Shown here piece after piece: positions 6,246 to 15,537 of a DNA stretch of 24,909 bases. Under the pieces are notes generated by a model. The model ran no database searches. It was not told the origin of the DNA and was given only the letters and a program-made list of their open reading frames with translations. This DNA is from Christensenella sp. UBA4379 (GTDB lineage Bacteria; Bacillota; Clostridia; Christensenellales; Aristaeellaceae), in contig DGRV01000070.1 of assembly GCA_002391225.1 (NCBI GenBank), forward strand, positions 310-25,218, given 5' to 3'. Made by a program: the position numbers and the translations under genes. Position 1 is the stretch's first letter. The number at the start of each line of letters is the position of its first letter.

Positions 6246-7307
6246 ATGATGAAGAGTTGGCTCATGAAAAAGAATGATCACCGGAAGGTTTTGGTCCTGC
6301 TGTTCTCCGCCCTGGTCCTCTTGCTGTGCTTTTCCGCAGGCGCGGAAGAAGAGCAGGAGGAGCCCGTGCCCCTGTACCGGGCAGTCGTGTCCTCCTCCGG
6401 GCGGATTCTGGACAGGCCGGACGGGGAAACAGTCCAGTACGTGCGCAAGGGCTATCTGGTGGACATCTACAGCGTGGACCCTAAATACCTGTATGTCAGC
6501 TGCTACAACCAGGTCGGCTATCTCCTGCGGGACCGGGTAGAAACCGTCTACGCGGTGGACAGCGTTTCGACCCCGCCCTACGGCGTCGAGATTTTCAGCT
6601 ATCTGACCACGGCGGGGAAGGACCTGCCCATCTGGCCCGCCCCGGCGGAGGAGGGCGACCCGCTGATCACCCTGCACGAAGGCGCGAGCTTTGGCATCAT
6701 CGGCTTTGAAAACGGCTGGGCCAAGGTGATTTTCAAGCGCCAGTACGGCTATGTCCGCGGGGACTGGCTGGACAGCCTGATCCAGGTGCGGGGCGGGACG
6801 GACGAGGACCTGCTGGATGCCCCCCTGTCCGTCTACACCTCCTATTACAATCTGGCCGATACGCCGGCCAACCGCAACCGCATCGTCAACCTGAACGTGG
6901 CCTGTCAGCGGCTGGAGAACATCGTCCTGGATCCCGGGGAGCGGCTGGATTTTAACAAGCAGGTCGGCCCCTACAAGGCCTCGGTGGGCTATCAGTCCGC
7001 CCCGGTGCTGGCGGGCGGCACGACCACGCTGAATTACGGCGGCGGTACCTGCCAGGTGGCTTCCACCCTGTACAATGCGGTGCTCCAGCTGCCGGGCCTG
7101 ACGGTCACCCGCCGCCGGGCCCACGGGCCCAGCGGGGCTTCCTACGTCCCCCACGGGGTGGACGCCGCGGTCGGCTCCGGGAACATCAACCTGATTTTCC
7201 GCAACGACTACGATTTCCCCATCCGCTTTGAAGCCGCCGCCCAGGATGGAGCGCTGACCATCAATATTTGGAAGGCGGAAGCTCTGGCGAACGGCGAGGA
7301 AAAGTGA
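6246..7307 (+). CDS. Exported SH3-VanW domain protein, copy 2
   Basis: Tandem paralogue of the preceding gene with the same plan. A Lys-rich N-terminus and hydrophobic signal (VLVLLFSALVLLLCFSAGA) are followed by an acidic stretch (EEEQEEP). Then come two SH3-like units (about residues 45-105 and 120-180) joined by VDSVSTPPYGVE, and a VanW domain with ENIVLDPGERLDFNKQVGP, YGGGTCQVASTLYN and YDFPIRFEAA. Length is 353 residues from ATG 6246; ATGs at 6249 and 6264 are alternatives, the latter giving a tidier signal peptide (MKKND). A GAGG overlapping the previous stop (TGA at 6233-6235) provides the ribosome binding site, so the pair is translationally close and surely one operon. A terminator follows. 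Divergence between copies suggests an old duplication with separate roles. Confidence 0.9.
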   Translation: MMKSWLMKKNDHRKVLVLLFSALVLLLCFSAGAEEEQEEPVPLYRAVVSSSGRILDRPDGETVQYVRKGYLVDIYSVDPKYLYVSCYNQVGYLLRDRVETVYAVDSVSTPPYGVEIFSYLTTAGKDLPIWPAPAEEGDPLITLHEGASFGIIGFENGWAKVIFKRQYGYVRGDWLDSLIQVRGGTDEDLLDAPLSVYTSYYNLADTPANRNRIVNLNVACQRLENIVLDPGERLDFNKQVGPYKASVGYQSAPVLAGGTTTLNYGGGTCQVASTLYNAVLQLPGLTVTRRRAHGPSGASYVPHGVDAAVGSGNINLIFRNDYDFPIRFEAAAQDGALTINIWKAEALANGEEK

Positions 7308-7318
7308 ATAACGATGGC

Positions 7319-7364
7319 CAGCCGGACGTTGTTTTTTAAGAAAAGCAGGGCCGGCTGTTTTTTT
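7319..7364 (+). terminator. Rho-independent terminator of the VanW operon
   Basis: CAGCCGG (7319-7325) pairs with CCGGCTG (7351-7357), followed by seven Ts. The loop is unusually long at 25 bases and includes a T-rich and an A-rich tract that can partly pair. Confidence 0.7.
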
Positions 7365-7398
7365 GTCCGGAACTCCGGCGGCCGCTCCTGTTCCGGCC

Positions 7399-7427
7399 TT
7401 GACATCTTCCGGTCAAAGGTGTACATT
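7399..7427 (+). promoter_or_regulatory. Sigma-A type promoter of the deoC-sirtuin operon
   Basis: A perfect TTGACA (7399-7404) is followed after exactly 17 bases by TACATT (7422-7427). The leader would be about 64 bases long. No operator symmetry such as a DeoR site was recognised. Confidence 0.75.
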
Positions 7428-7497
7428 TAAACCTGATATCGGGCACATTTCTGATGTTTATATGGGATCGAAAAAGATCTGAAAGGGGAACATGAAT

Positions 7498-8154
7498 ATG
7501 AAGAAACAGGAAATCGCCGGGATGATCGATCATACCCTGCTCAAGGCGACGGCGACGTCGGAGGAAATCAAAAAGCTGTGCGCTGAGGCGCGGGAATATC
7601 ACTTTGCCTCCGTCTGCGTGAACCCGGTCCGGGTGGCCCTGGCGGCGCAGGAGCTTCAGGGCAGCGGCGTCAAGGTCTGCACGGTGGTCGGCTTCCCGCT
7701 GGGGGCCTGCACCAGCGAGGCCAAGGCCTTTGAAACTAAAAACGCCGTGGAAAACGGGGCGGAGGAGATCGACATGGTGATCTCCGTCGGGGATGCCAAA
7801 GAGGGCCGCTTTGACCTGGTGGAAAAGGACATCGCCGCCGTGGTGAAGGCCGCTTCGGGCAAGCTGGTCAAGGTCATCATCGAGTGCTGCTACCTGACGG
7901 ACGAAGAAAAGACGAAGGCCTGCCAGGCCGCCGTCCGGGCCGGAGCGGACTTTGTGAAGACCAGCACCGGCTTTGGCACCGGCGGGGCGACCCCCCACGA
8001 CGTGGCGCTGATGAAGGCCGCCATTCCGGCAGACCGCAAGGTCAAGGCCGCCGGCGGCATTCACAATTACGCCGAAGCCATGGCCATGGTGGAAGCCGGG
8101 GCCTCCCGCATCGGCGCCAGCGCGGGAATCAAAATCGTTTCTGAGGCGGAATAA
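7498..8154 (+). CDS. deoC: Deoxyribose-phosphate aldolase
   Basis: Class I aldolase splitting 2-deoxyribose-5-phosphate into glyceraldehyde-3-phosphate and acetaldehyde, the last step of deoxynucleoside salvage. The ATG at 7498 is preferred over ATG 7492, because AAAGGGG ends 9 bases before it but only 3 before the other. The product is 218 residues, normal for the family. Seen: the start IDHTLLKA, substrate-pocket segments VCVNP and VVGFPLGA, the Schiff-base lysine in FVKTSTGFGTGGAT (residue 154 from this start) and the second active-site lysine in KAAGGI (residue 183). All key residues are present. The next gene, a sirtuin, begins 21 bases downstream, with no terminator between them. No other deo gene (deoA, deoB, deoD) is nearby. 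Confidence 0.97.
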   Translation: MKKQEIAGMIDHTLLKATATSEEIKKLCAEAREYHFASVCVNPVRVALAAQELQGSGVKVCTVVGFPLGACTSEAKAFETKNAVENGAEEIDMVISVGDAKEGRFDLVEKDIAAVVKAASGKLVKVIIECCYLTDEEKTKACQAAVRAGADFVKTSTGFGTGGATPHDVALMKAAIPADRKVKAAGGIHNYAEAMAMVEAGASRIGASAGIKIVSEAE

Positions 8155-8175
8155 ACCGCGGAAAGGAAGGACCAT

Positions 8176-8904
8176 ATGGATCAGGAAAAGCTGGACCTGC
8201 TTGCCGGATGGGTCCGGGAAGCCAAACATATCGTGTTTTTCGGCGGGGCGGGCGTGTCCACCGAGAGCGGAATCCCGGATTTCCGCAGCGTGGACGGGCT
8301 GTATCACCAGCATTACGCCTGGCCCCCGGAGGAGATCCTGAGCCATCATTTTTTCCTGAACCATCCGGAGGAGTTCTATCGTTTTTATCGTGAAAAGATG
8401 CTCTGCCCGGACGCAAAACCGAACCCCGCTCACGAAAAGCTGGCCCGCTGGGAGGAAAGGGGCAAGCTGACCGCCGTCATCACCCAGAACATCGACGGCC
8501 TCCATCAGAAGGCCGGCAGCCGCCACGTCTGCGAGCTGCACGGCAGCGTCCTGCGCAACCACTGCATGAAGTGCCGAAAGGCCTACGGGCTGGACTATAT
8601 TCTGAAAACGGAGGGCGTGCCCCGCTGCTCCTGCGGCGGGATGATCAAGCCGGACGTGGTGCTCTATGAGGAGGGGCTCGACAACGACACCATCGAGGAC
8701 GCCCTGCACGAGATCGTCCGGGCGGACCTGCTGATCGTCGGCGGCACCTCCCTGACGGTCTATCCCGCCGCCGGCTTCCTGTCCTATTACCGGGGCAACC
8801 GCCTGGTGCTGATCAACCGCGACCCCACCCCCCGGGACGATATGGCCCAGCTGATCATCCGGGACCCCATCGGGAAGGTGCTGGCCCAGATGCCGGACGC
8901 CTGA
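8176..8904 (+). CDS. Sirtuin-type NAD-dependent protein deacylase, copy 1
   Basis: Cytosolic Sir2-family enzyme that removes acyl groups from lysines with NAD, releasing nicotinamide and O-acyl-ADP-ribose. The ATG at 8176 follows a GGAAGG site. The 242 residues hold the full set of motifs: GGAGVSTESGIPDFRS (NAD binding, about residues 19-34), TQNIDGLHQKAGS, the catalytic His in ELHGSV, GTSLTVYPAA and INRD. The zinc module has CMKC and a tighter RCSCGG pair (C-x-C rather than C-x-x-C), as in some bacterial sirtuins. It lies 21 bases after deoC in an apparent operon, closed by a terminator at 8972. A second, clearly distinct paralogue lies at 24064. Substrate and acyl preference cannot be read from the sequence. 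Confidence 0.95.
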   Translation: MDQEKLDLLAGWVREAKHIVFFGGAGVSTESGIPDFRSVDGLYHQHYAWPPEEILSHHFFLNHPEEFYRFYREKMLCPDAKPNPAHEKLARWEERGKLTAVITQNIDGLHQKAGSRHVCELHGSVLRNHCMKCRKAYGLDYILKTEGVPRCSCGGMIKPDVVLYEEGLDNDTIEDALHEIVRADLLIVGGTSLTVYPAAGFLSYYRGNRLVLINRDPTPRDDMAQLIIRDPIGKVLAQMPDA

Positions 8905-8971
8905 CGCCCGGTCAGGCAAAAGGAAGAGAAAGCCCGGCGGATCCTGCGCCGGACCGGCTGAACAAACGAAC

Positions 8972-9020
8972 ATCCCCCGCTTTTAGGGCTTTTGGAAGGC
9001 CCTTCAAGCGGGGGATTTTC
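8972..9020 (+). terminator. Rho-independent terminator after the sirtuin
   Basis: ATCCCCCGCTT (8972-8982) pairs perfectly over 11 bp with AAGCGGGGGAT (9006-9016) and runs into TTTT. The intervening 23 bases can form a smaller inner stem (AGGGC with a GCCCT). It separates the deoC-sirtuin operon from rimO. Confidence 0.85.
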
Positions 9021-9080
9021 CTGCCCCGGGAGGCGCTGCCCGGCCTTCCTCCGGCGGATTTCAGCGGGCCAAACTTTTCC

Positions 9081-9110
9081 TTGTCATGGCGGTGGTTTCT
9101 GTGATAAAAT
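9081..9110 (+). promoter_or_regulatory. Promoter of the rimO-pgsA-recA cluster
   Basis: TTGTCA (9081-9086) and TAAAAT (9105-9110) are 18 bases apart, and the -10 is preceded by TGA, a TGn extension. It is the only convincing promoter upstream of recA in this window. No LexA-type GAAC-N4-GTTC site was seen near it or in the recA gap. Confidence 0.6.
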
Positions 9111-9149
9111 AACCTGTATTTTTATGGACTTACGGGAGGGTTGACGGTT

Positions 9150-10454
9150 TTGGCGATGAAGGTTGGGGTTGTCTCTCTGGGCTGTGTCAAAAACCGTGTG
9201 GACACGGAGCAGATGCTGTATCTGCTGAAGGGGGACGGGTTTGAGCTGACGCAGTTTCCCGCGGAGGCGGACGTGCTGCTGATCAACACCTGCGGGTTTA
9301 TCGAGTCCGCCAAGGAGGAGTCCATCGAGACCATCTTTGAGATGGCCCAGTATAAACGGACCGGGAAGTGCCGGGTGCTCTGCGTGGCGGGGTGCCTGGC
9401 CCAGCGCTACCCGGAGGAGCTGATGCGGGACATCCCGGAGATCGACTGCCTGCTGGGCGTCGGCCAGACCGGCGACGTGCACCGGCTGATCCGCCGCGCC
9501 TTTTCCGGGGAGCGGCCCAGCGAAACGGAGCGCAATGGCTCGATCTTCTCCTGCGGCCGGGTGCTGACCACCCCGCCCTATACGGCCTACGTCAAGATCG
9601 GCGACGGGTGCGACAACCGCTGCGCCTACTGCGCGATCCCCCTGATCCGGGGCGGTCACCGCTCCAGGCCCATGGCGGACATCCTGGCGGAAATGAAGGG
9701 CCTGGCCCGGAAAGGGGCCAAAGAGCAGATCCTCATCGCCCAGGACACCACCCGCTACGGCAAAGACATCGGGGACAGCCTGAACCATCTTTTGACCGAA
9801 GCGGTTCAGACGGAGGGCCTTTCGTGGCTGAGGGTCCTGTACATGTACCCGGACGAATTGGACGGGCAGGTCCTTTCCACCATGGCCTCCAACGACGTTT
9901 TCACCCGCTACCTGGACCTGCCGCTCCAGCACGCCTCGGAGCCCCTGCTCAAAAAGATGAACCGCCGGGGCACGATGGCCCACACCCGGGAAATGCTCAA
10001 AACCGCCCGGGACATGGGCTTTTGCCTGCGCACCACCTTCATCGTCGGCTTCCCCGGCGAAACGGAGGAGGATTTTGAGCGGCTCATGGACTTTACCGAG
10101 GAGATCGGCTTTGACCGCATGGGCGCCTTCGCCTTTTCCCCGGAAGAGGATACGCCGGCCTTCTCCATGCCGGACCAGGTGCCCGAGGAAATCAAGCAGG
10201 AGCGGCTGGACCGGCTGATGCGGCTCCAGGCGAAGATCTCCCTTTCCAGGAATCAGGCCCGGGTCGGCGCGGTGGAAAAGGTGCTGGTGACGGGGACAAC
10301 GGCCTCCGGCTACACCGGCCGCAGCGCCTTTGAGGCCCCGGACGCCGACGGCGTGATCCGCCTGACGAGCGCCCGACCCCTGACGGAGGGGACCTTTGTG
10401 CAGGCCCGGCTGACCGGGGCTGACACCTACGATCTGACGGGAGAGGTGATCTGA
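9150..10454 (+). CDS. rimO: Ribosomal protein uS12 methylthiotransferase (radical SAM)
   Basis: Adds a methylthio group to the beta-carbon of a conserved aspartate of ribosomal protein S12, using two [4Fe-4S] clusters. Seen: an N-terminal MTTase domain with cluster cysteines in SLGCVKNRVDTE, NTCGFIESAKEESI and VAGCLAQR; the radical-SAM motif CDNRCAYC followed by IPLIRGGHRSRP; the FIVGFPGETEEDF segment; and a C-terminal TRAM domain over the last ~65 residues. The RimO-type GCxKN start and the IRGxxRSR segment separate it from MiaB and MtaB. Start: GGGAGGG (9134-9140) lies 9 bases before TTG 9150, touches TTG 9141 and is 15 bases from ATG 9156. TTG 9150 fits best, though ATG 9156 (MKVGVVSLGC) is a real alternative. 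pgsA starts on the next base after the stop. Confidence 0.95.
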   Translation: MAMKVGVVSLGCVKNRVDTEQMLYLLKGDGFELTQFPAEADVLLINTCGFIESAKEESIETIFEMAQYKRTGKCRVLCVAGCLAQRYPEELMRDIPEIDCLLGVGQTGDVHRLIRRAFSGERPSETERNGSIFSCGRVLTTPPYTAYVKIGDGCDNRCAYCAIPLIRGGHRSRPMADILAEMKGLARKGAKEQILIAQDTTRYGKDIGDSLNHLLTEAVQTEGLSWLRVLYMYPDELDGQVLSTMASNDVFTRYLDLPLQHASEPLLKKMNRRGTMAHTREMLKTARDMGFCLRTTFIVGFPGETEEDFERLMDFTEEIGFDRMGAFAFSPEEDTPAFSMPDQVPEEIKQERLDRLMRLQAKISLSRNQARVGAVEKVLVTGTTASGYTGRSAFEAPDADGVIRLTSARPLTEGTFVQARLTGADTYDLTGEVI

Positions 10455-10976
10455 ATGAACCTGCCCAACCGGCTGACCCTGCTGAGGATCCTGCTGATCC
10501 CGGTCTGCTGCGTGCTGATTGCCCTGAAGGAATACGCCTGGGCGGCCGGGGTGTTTGCTTTGGCGGCGCTGACGGACTTCCTGGACGGGAAAATCGCCCG
10601 GAAAAGAAACCTGATCACGGTCTTCGGCAAATTCGCCGACCCCGTGGCGGACAAGCTCCTGGTGCTCACCGCCATGATCATGCTGACCGAGCAGGGCCTT
10701 CTGCCCGCCTGGGCGGTCTGCATCGTGGCGGCGCGGGAGCTGGCGGTGGACGGTCTGCGCCTGGTGGCCAGCGGCAAGGGCCAGGTGGTCGCCGCCCGGA
10801 TGCCGGGGAAGATCAAGACGACCCTGCAGTTTCTCTGCGTGCTGAGCGCCCTGTTGCCCGTGCCCAGGGTCATCTGCACGGTACTGACCATCGCCATGGC
10901 GGTGATGACCGTCGTTTCGGGCGCGCTGTATTTTACGTCCCTTCGGGGCGTGTTTCATGAGGAAGAAACGCATTGA
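10455..10976 (+). CDS. pgsA: CDP-diacylglycerol--glycerol-3-phosphate 3-phosphatidyltransferase
   Basis: Integral membrane enzyme making phosphatidylglycerol-phosphate from CDP-diacylglycerol and glycerol-3-phosphate, the committed step to phosphatidylglycerol and cardiolipin. The 173 residues contain the CDP-alcohol phosphotransferase signature as DFLDGKIARKRN...GKFADPVADK (D-x2-DG-x2-AR, then G-x3-D-x3-D), at about residues 35-62. Hydrophobic segments lie at about 8-33, 63-90, 110-140 and 138-160, fitting a small multi-pass protein. The N-terminus MNLPNRLTLLRI is typical. The ATG immediately follows the rimO stop and its ribosome binding site (GGAGAGGTG) lies inside rimO, so translation is probably coupled. 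The recA gene begins 22 bases downstream; cinA, often between pgsA and recA in Firmicutes, is absent. Confidence 0.95.
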   Translation: MNLPNRLTLLRILLIPVCCVLIALKEYAWAAGVFALAALTDFLDGKIARKRNLITVFGKFADPVADKLLVLTAMIMLTEQGLLPAWAVCIVAARELAVDGLRLVASGKGQVVAARMPGKIKTTLQFLCVLSALLPVPRVICTVLTIAMAVMTVVSGALYFTSLRGVFHEEETH

Positions 10977-10998
10977 GCGATACTGAAGGAGAAGGACA

Positions 10999-12113
<1,115 letters not shown>

Positions 12114-12117
<4 letters not shown>

Positions 12118-12896
12118 ATCTGGACAAGGTACTCAGCGCGGACAGGCACAGCGCCTGCCGCCTGTGCCGCGTGGCGGTCAACGGGCTGACGGTGACGGCC
12201 CAGGGGGAAACCCTGCTGTCGGACGTGACCGTCCATATCCACTGCGGACAGCTGACGGCCCTGGTGGGGCCGAACGGGGCGGGCAAGACCACGTTCATCC
12301 GCGCCCTGTTGTCCCAGGTGGGCTACCGCGGGGTGATCGAGCATCAGGACGCTCACGGCAAGCACTTCGGGGCGATCCGCACGGGGTATGTGCCCCAGCA
12401 CTTCCCCTTTGACAAGCAGATGCCGCTGACGGTCTGCGACCTGATGGCCGCGGCCATGTCCCGCCGGCCCGTGTGGCTGGGGGTCAGCGCCAAGGTCCGG
12501 GCCCAGGCCAAGGAAACCCTGGCCATCGCCCGGGCGGACAGCCTGCTGGACCGGCAGCTGGGGAACCTGAGCGGCGGGGAGCTGCAGCGGGTGCTGCTGG
12601 CCCTGGCCCTGTACCCCCTGCCGGACCTGCTGATCCTGGACGAGCCGGTATCAGGCGTGGACCAGAACGGCCTGTCCCTCTTCCTGGACGTGGTGACGGA
12701 GCTGACGCGCACCCATCATCTGGCCATCCTCCTGGTCTCCCACGACTGGGCGGTGGTACAGAAGTACGCAGACCACGTAATCCTTTTGGACAAAAAGGTG
12801 CTGGCGGAGGGCTCTGCGCGGGAGGTCTTTGAAAGCAAGGCCTTCCGGGAGGTCTTTCCGGTATCTTCCCTCTGGGGCGGAAGGGAGGCGGGCTGA
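12114..12896 (+). CDS. Metal-type ABC transporter ATP-binding protein (ZnuC/MntB-like)
   Basis: Cytoplasmic ATPase of an ABC importer of the zinc/manganese class. Motifs in order over 260 residues: Walker A GPNGAGKTT (about residues 54-62), Q-loop in GYVPQH, signature LSGGELQRV, Walker B LLILDEPVSGVD and the switch histidine in SHDW. The first ~25 residues precede the ABC fold and contain CRLC, a two-cysteine motif that may sense or hand over metal (inference). Its ATG overlaps the recA stop by 4 bases and its own stop overlaps the permease start by 1 base, so all three are translationally coupled. No metal-binding lipoprotein (ZnuA type) or Fur-family regulator lies nearby. Zinc versus manganese cannot be decided. 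Confidence 0.92.
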
Positions 12897-13738
12897 TGGA
12901 CTTTCTCTATCAGGCGATGGACGCGGTGCTGCCCTTTGAGCCGTTCCGCTACACCTTCATGAAAAACGCCCTGCTGGCCATGCTCCTTCTGACCCCGCTG
13001 CTGGCCCTGCTGGGCACGATGGCGGTCAACCAGCGCATGGCGTTCTTTTCGGACGCCCTGGGCCACAGCGCCCTGGCCGGGGTGGGCCTGGGGATGCTGC
13101 TGGGCGTTTCCAACATCACGGTCAGCCTGATCGTCTTCGGCATCTTCTGGGCCCTGATGATCAGCCGCATCAACCGTTCTGGCAGCGCCTCGGCGGACAC
13201 CATCATCAGCGTGTTTTCCTCTACGGGGATCGCCCTGGGCCTGCTGATCCTCTCCAGGGGCGGGAAGTTTGCCAGCTATTCCGCCCTGCTCACCGGCGAC
13301 ATCCTGAGCGTGAGCCGGGGAGACCTGCTGTGGCTGCTGATCGCCCTGGTCGCGGGGATCGTGTGCTGGGTGGCCCTGTATAACCCCCTCCTCCTTTCCG
13401 CGGTCAACCCGGAGCTGGCCCTGTCCCGCGGGGTCAAGGCCAAGTGGGTCGAGTACGCCTTTGTCTGCCTGGTGGCGGTGGCGGTCATGCTGGCCATCCG
13501 CTGGGTCGGCGTGCTGCTGATCAACGCCCTGCTGATCCTGCCGGCGGCCGCCGCCAGAAACCTGTCCCGGACCGCGGCGCAGAACGCCCTGTTCGCGGTG
13601 CTGATCAGCCTGGTCGCCGGCGTCAGCGGCCTGGTGTTCGCCTATCAGTGGGATACCGGCGTCGGCGCCGCGGTGGTGCTGTGCGCGGCGGTGATCTATT
13701 TCATCAGCCTGCCCGTCGGCCGCCTGATCAAAAAATAA
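12896..13738 (+). CDS. Metal-type ABC transporter permease (ZnuB-like)
   Basis: Integral membrane subunit of the same importer, partner of the preceding ATPase. The 280 residues are mostly hydrophobic with about eight or nine predicted spans, typical of the ABC-3 (ZnuB/AdcB/MntC) family. Family landmarks: MRMAFFSDALGHSALAGVGLG-like segment near residues 45-65 (here QRMAFFSDALGHSALAG), FSSTGIALGLL, a soluble loop with LLTGDILSVS, then VKAKWVEYAFV and ALLILPAAAARNLS near the C-terminus. The start overlaps the ATPase stop by one base (TGATG). No substrate-binding protein is encoded beside it, so the third component must come from elsewhere. The GH13 gene begins about 30 bases downstream without a terminator. 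Confidence 0.92.
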   Translation: MDFLYQAMDAVLPFEPFRYTFMKNALLAMLLLTPLLALLGTMAVNQRMAFFSDALGHSALAGVGLGMLLGVSNITVSLIVFGIFWALMISRINRSGSASADTIISVFSSTGIALGLLILSRGGKFASYSALLTGDILSVSRGDLLWLLIALVAGIVCWVALYNPLLLSAVNPELALSRGVKAKWVEYAFVCLVAVAVMLAIRWVGVLLINALLILPAAAARNLSRTAAQNALFAVLISLVAGVSGLVFAYQWDTGVGAAVVLCAAVIYFISLPVGRLIKK

Positions 13739-13769
13739 CTTTTCCTGATATGTTCGGAGATGATTGCCT

Positions 13770-15533
13770 TTGCAGCTGTATCATAATTCCCGCAGCGCGG
13801 AATGCCGGGCGCCCCTGGGCGCGGTCCCATGCGGCAGGCCGGTGCGTTTGCGCCTGTTCGGCGCCGTCAACGTGGGCCAGGCCGTTCTCATCTGGTCGGT
13901 GAACGGGGTCCGCTCCTTCCTGCCGATGATCTACGCGGAGTCGGACAGCTATGAAATCCGCCTGAGAACGCCGGAAAAGCCGGCGATCTGCGAGTATTTC
14001 TTCTACGTGGAAAACCGGGACGGCGCCGGGGAATACTACGGCAACGCCTGGGACGGCCTGGGCGGTGTCGGCGTGACCTCCGGCCCGGAACCAAAGCCGT
14101 TTCAGATCACCGTCTACGACCCTCAATATCGGACGCCCGAATACCTGCGCAAAGGCGTCATGTACCAGATCTTCCCGGACCGCTTCTATCGGACCGGCCG
14201 GCCCCGTTCGGACCGCAAAAATCTCCTGATCCACCAGAACTGGGACGACGTTCCCCTGCGCCGGGTGGACGCGGTGAAGGTCAAGGACAATTACAGCCTG
14301 GACTTTTTCGGCGGTACCCTCAAGGGGATCGAGATGAAGCTGCCCTATCTCAAAAGCCTCGGGGTCACCGTTTTGTACCTGAACCCCATTTTCAAAAGCC
14401 GCTCCAACCACCGCTACGACACGGGCGACTACGAGCAGGTGGACCCGATGCTGGGCACCAAAGAGGACTTTGAACACCTGTGCGCCGAGGCGGACAGGCT
14501 GGGCATCCATGTGATGCTGGACGGCGTGTTCAGCCACACCGGTGCGGACAGCAAGTATTTTGACTTTTATGGCCGTTATCAGAGCGGTGGGGCCTACCGG
14601 GACAAGGATTCCGTCTGGAAGGACTGGTACAAGTTCAGAAAGTGGCCCGACGATTACGAGAGCTGGTGGGGCATCAAGACTCTGCCCTGCCTGGACAAGG
14701 AAAACCCCGAGCTGCAGGAATACTTCCTGGGCGAGGGCGGCATCGTGCAGCGCTGGGTCCAGAGCGGGGCTTCCGGCTGGCGGCTGGACGTGGCGGACGA
14801 ACTGCCGATGGACTACCTGCGCCGCCTGCGTAAGTCCGTCCGCGCGGTCAAGGACGACGCGGTGATCCTGGGCGAAGTCTGGGAGGACGCCAGCCATAAG
14901 GTCACCTACGGACAGATGCGCTCGTACTGCCTGGGCGACACCGTGGACAGCGTGATGAACTACCCCCTGAGGATCGTCCTGATTGACTTCCTTCTGCACC
15001 GCTGCGACGCCGGGGCGGTGTGCCGGCTGGTGGAAAGCCAGCAGGAAAACTATCCCGCCCCCTTCTATTACAGCCTGATGAACCTGATGGGCAGCCACGA
15101 CCGCCCCAGGATCCTGAGCCTGCTGTGCGGCCTTGCGTGGGGGGAAGAGGACCATGAAAACAAAACCCAGCAGCCGGTGCCGGCCCATCAGCTGGCCCTG
15201 GGCAAGCAGAGGCTTTTGACCATGCTCCGCGCCATCGTTTCCCTGCCTGGGATCCCCTGTGTCTATTACGGGGACGAGTGCGGCGTGCAGGGCACGGCGG
15301 ACCCGTACAACCGCGGCACCTTCCCCTGGGGCCATGAGGACATGGAGCTGCAGGAGCAGGTCCGCGCCCTGCTCAGCCTGCGCAAAAAGCCCGTCCTGCA
15401 GACGGGCAGCCTGTCCATCCGCGCCGACGGGCCAGACGCTTTCGTGATCCGCCGGACGATTTCCTGCGGCCACGACGTCTTCGGCGACCCCGCGGAAGAT
15501 GACGTATATGAAGTCAGAATACAAAGACCCTGA
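13770..15533 (+). CDS. GH13 alpha-glycosidase (neopullulanase/cyclomaltodextrinase-like), shortened C-terminus
   Basis: Hydrolyses alpha-glucosidic bonds of starch-derived oligosaccharides; no signal peptide, so probably cytosolic. There is no ATG. TTG 13770 lies 10 bases after GGAG; TTG 13764 is only 4 bases away. The 587 residues comprise an N-terminal beta domain (about 1-120) and a (beta/alpha)8 domain from GVMYQIFPDRF. Catalytic regions: DGVFSHTG (I, Asp251), WRLDVADE (II, nucleophile Asp340), ILGEVWED (III, acid/base Glu369) and MGSHDRPR (IV, Asp444). The usual C-terminal beta domain is nearly absent: after DAFVIRRT the protein ends within about 25 residues unlike the family (SCGHDVFGDP). 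An inverted-repeat element begins about 20 bases after the stop, suggesting the 3' end was replaced. Confidence 0.9.
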   Translation: MQLYHNSRSAECRAPLGAVPCGRPVRLRLFGAVNVGQAVLIWSVNGVRSFLPMIYAESDSYEIRLRTPEKPAICEYFFYVENRDGAGEYYGNAWDGLGGVGVTSGPEPKPFQITVYDPQYRTPEYLRKGVMYQIFPDRFYRTGRPRSDRKNLLIHQNWDDVPLRRVDAVKVKDNYSLDFFGGTLKGIEMKLPYLKSLGVTVLYLNPIFKSRSNHRYDTGDYEQVDPMLGTKEDFEHLCAEADRLGIHVMLDGVFSHTGADSKYFDFYGRYQSGGAYRDKDSVWKDWYKFRKWPDDYESWWGIKTLPCLDKENPELQEYFLGEGGIVQRWVQSGASGWRLDVADELPMDYLRRLRKSVRAVKDDAVILGEVWEDASHKVTYGQMRSYCLGDTVDSVMNYPLRIVLIDFLLHRCDAGAVCRLVESQQENYPAPFYYSLMNLMGSHDRPRILSLLCGLAWGEEDHENKTQQPVPAHQLALGKQRLLTMLRAIVSLPGIPCVYYGDECGVQGTADPYNRGTFPWGHEDMELQEQVRALLSLRKKPVLQTGSLSIRADGPDAFVIRRTISCGHDVFGDPAEDDVYEVRIQRP

Positions 15534-15537
15534 TAAA

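Noticed and set aside
8904..9150. LexA box upstream of rimO/recA
   Set aside because: CGAAC occurs at about 8967 but its partner half-site (GTTCG at the right spacing) is absent; it lies in the terminator.
12353..12712. Minus-strand frames opposite the ABC ATPase and similar short antisense frames
   Set aside because: They lie fully within motif-rich plus-strand genes and show no recognisable protein features.
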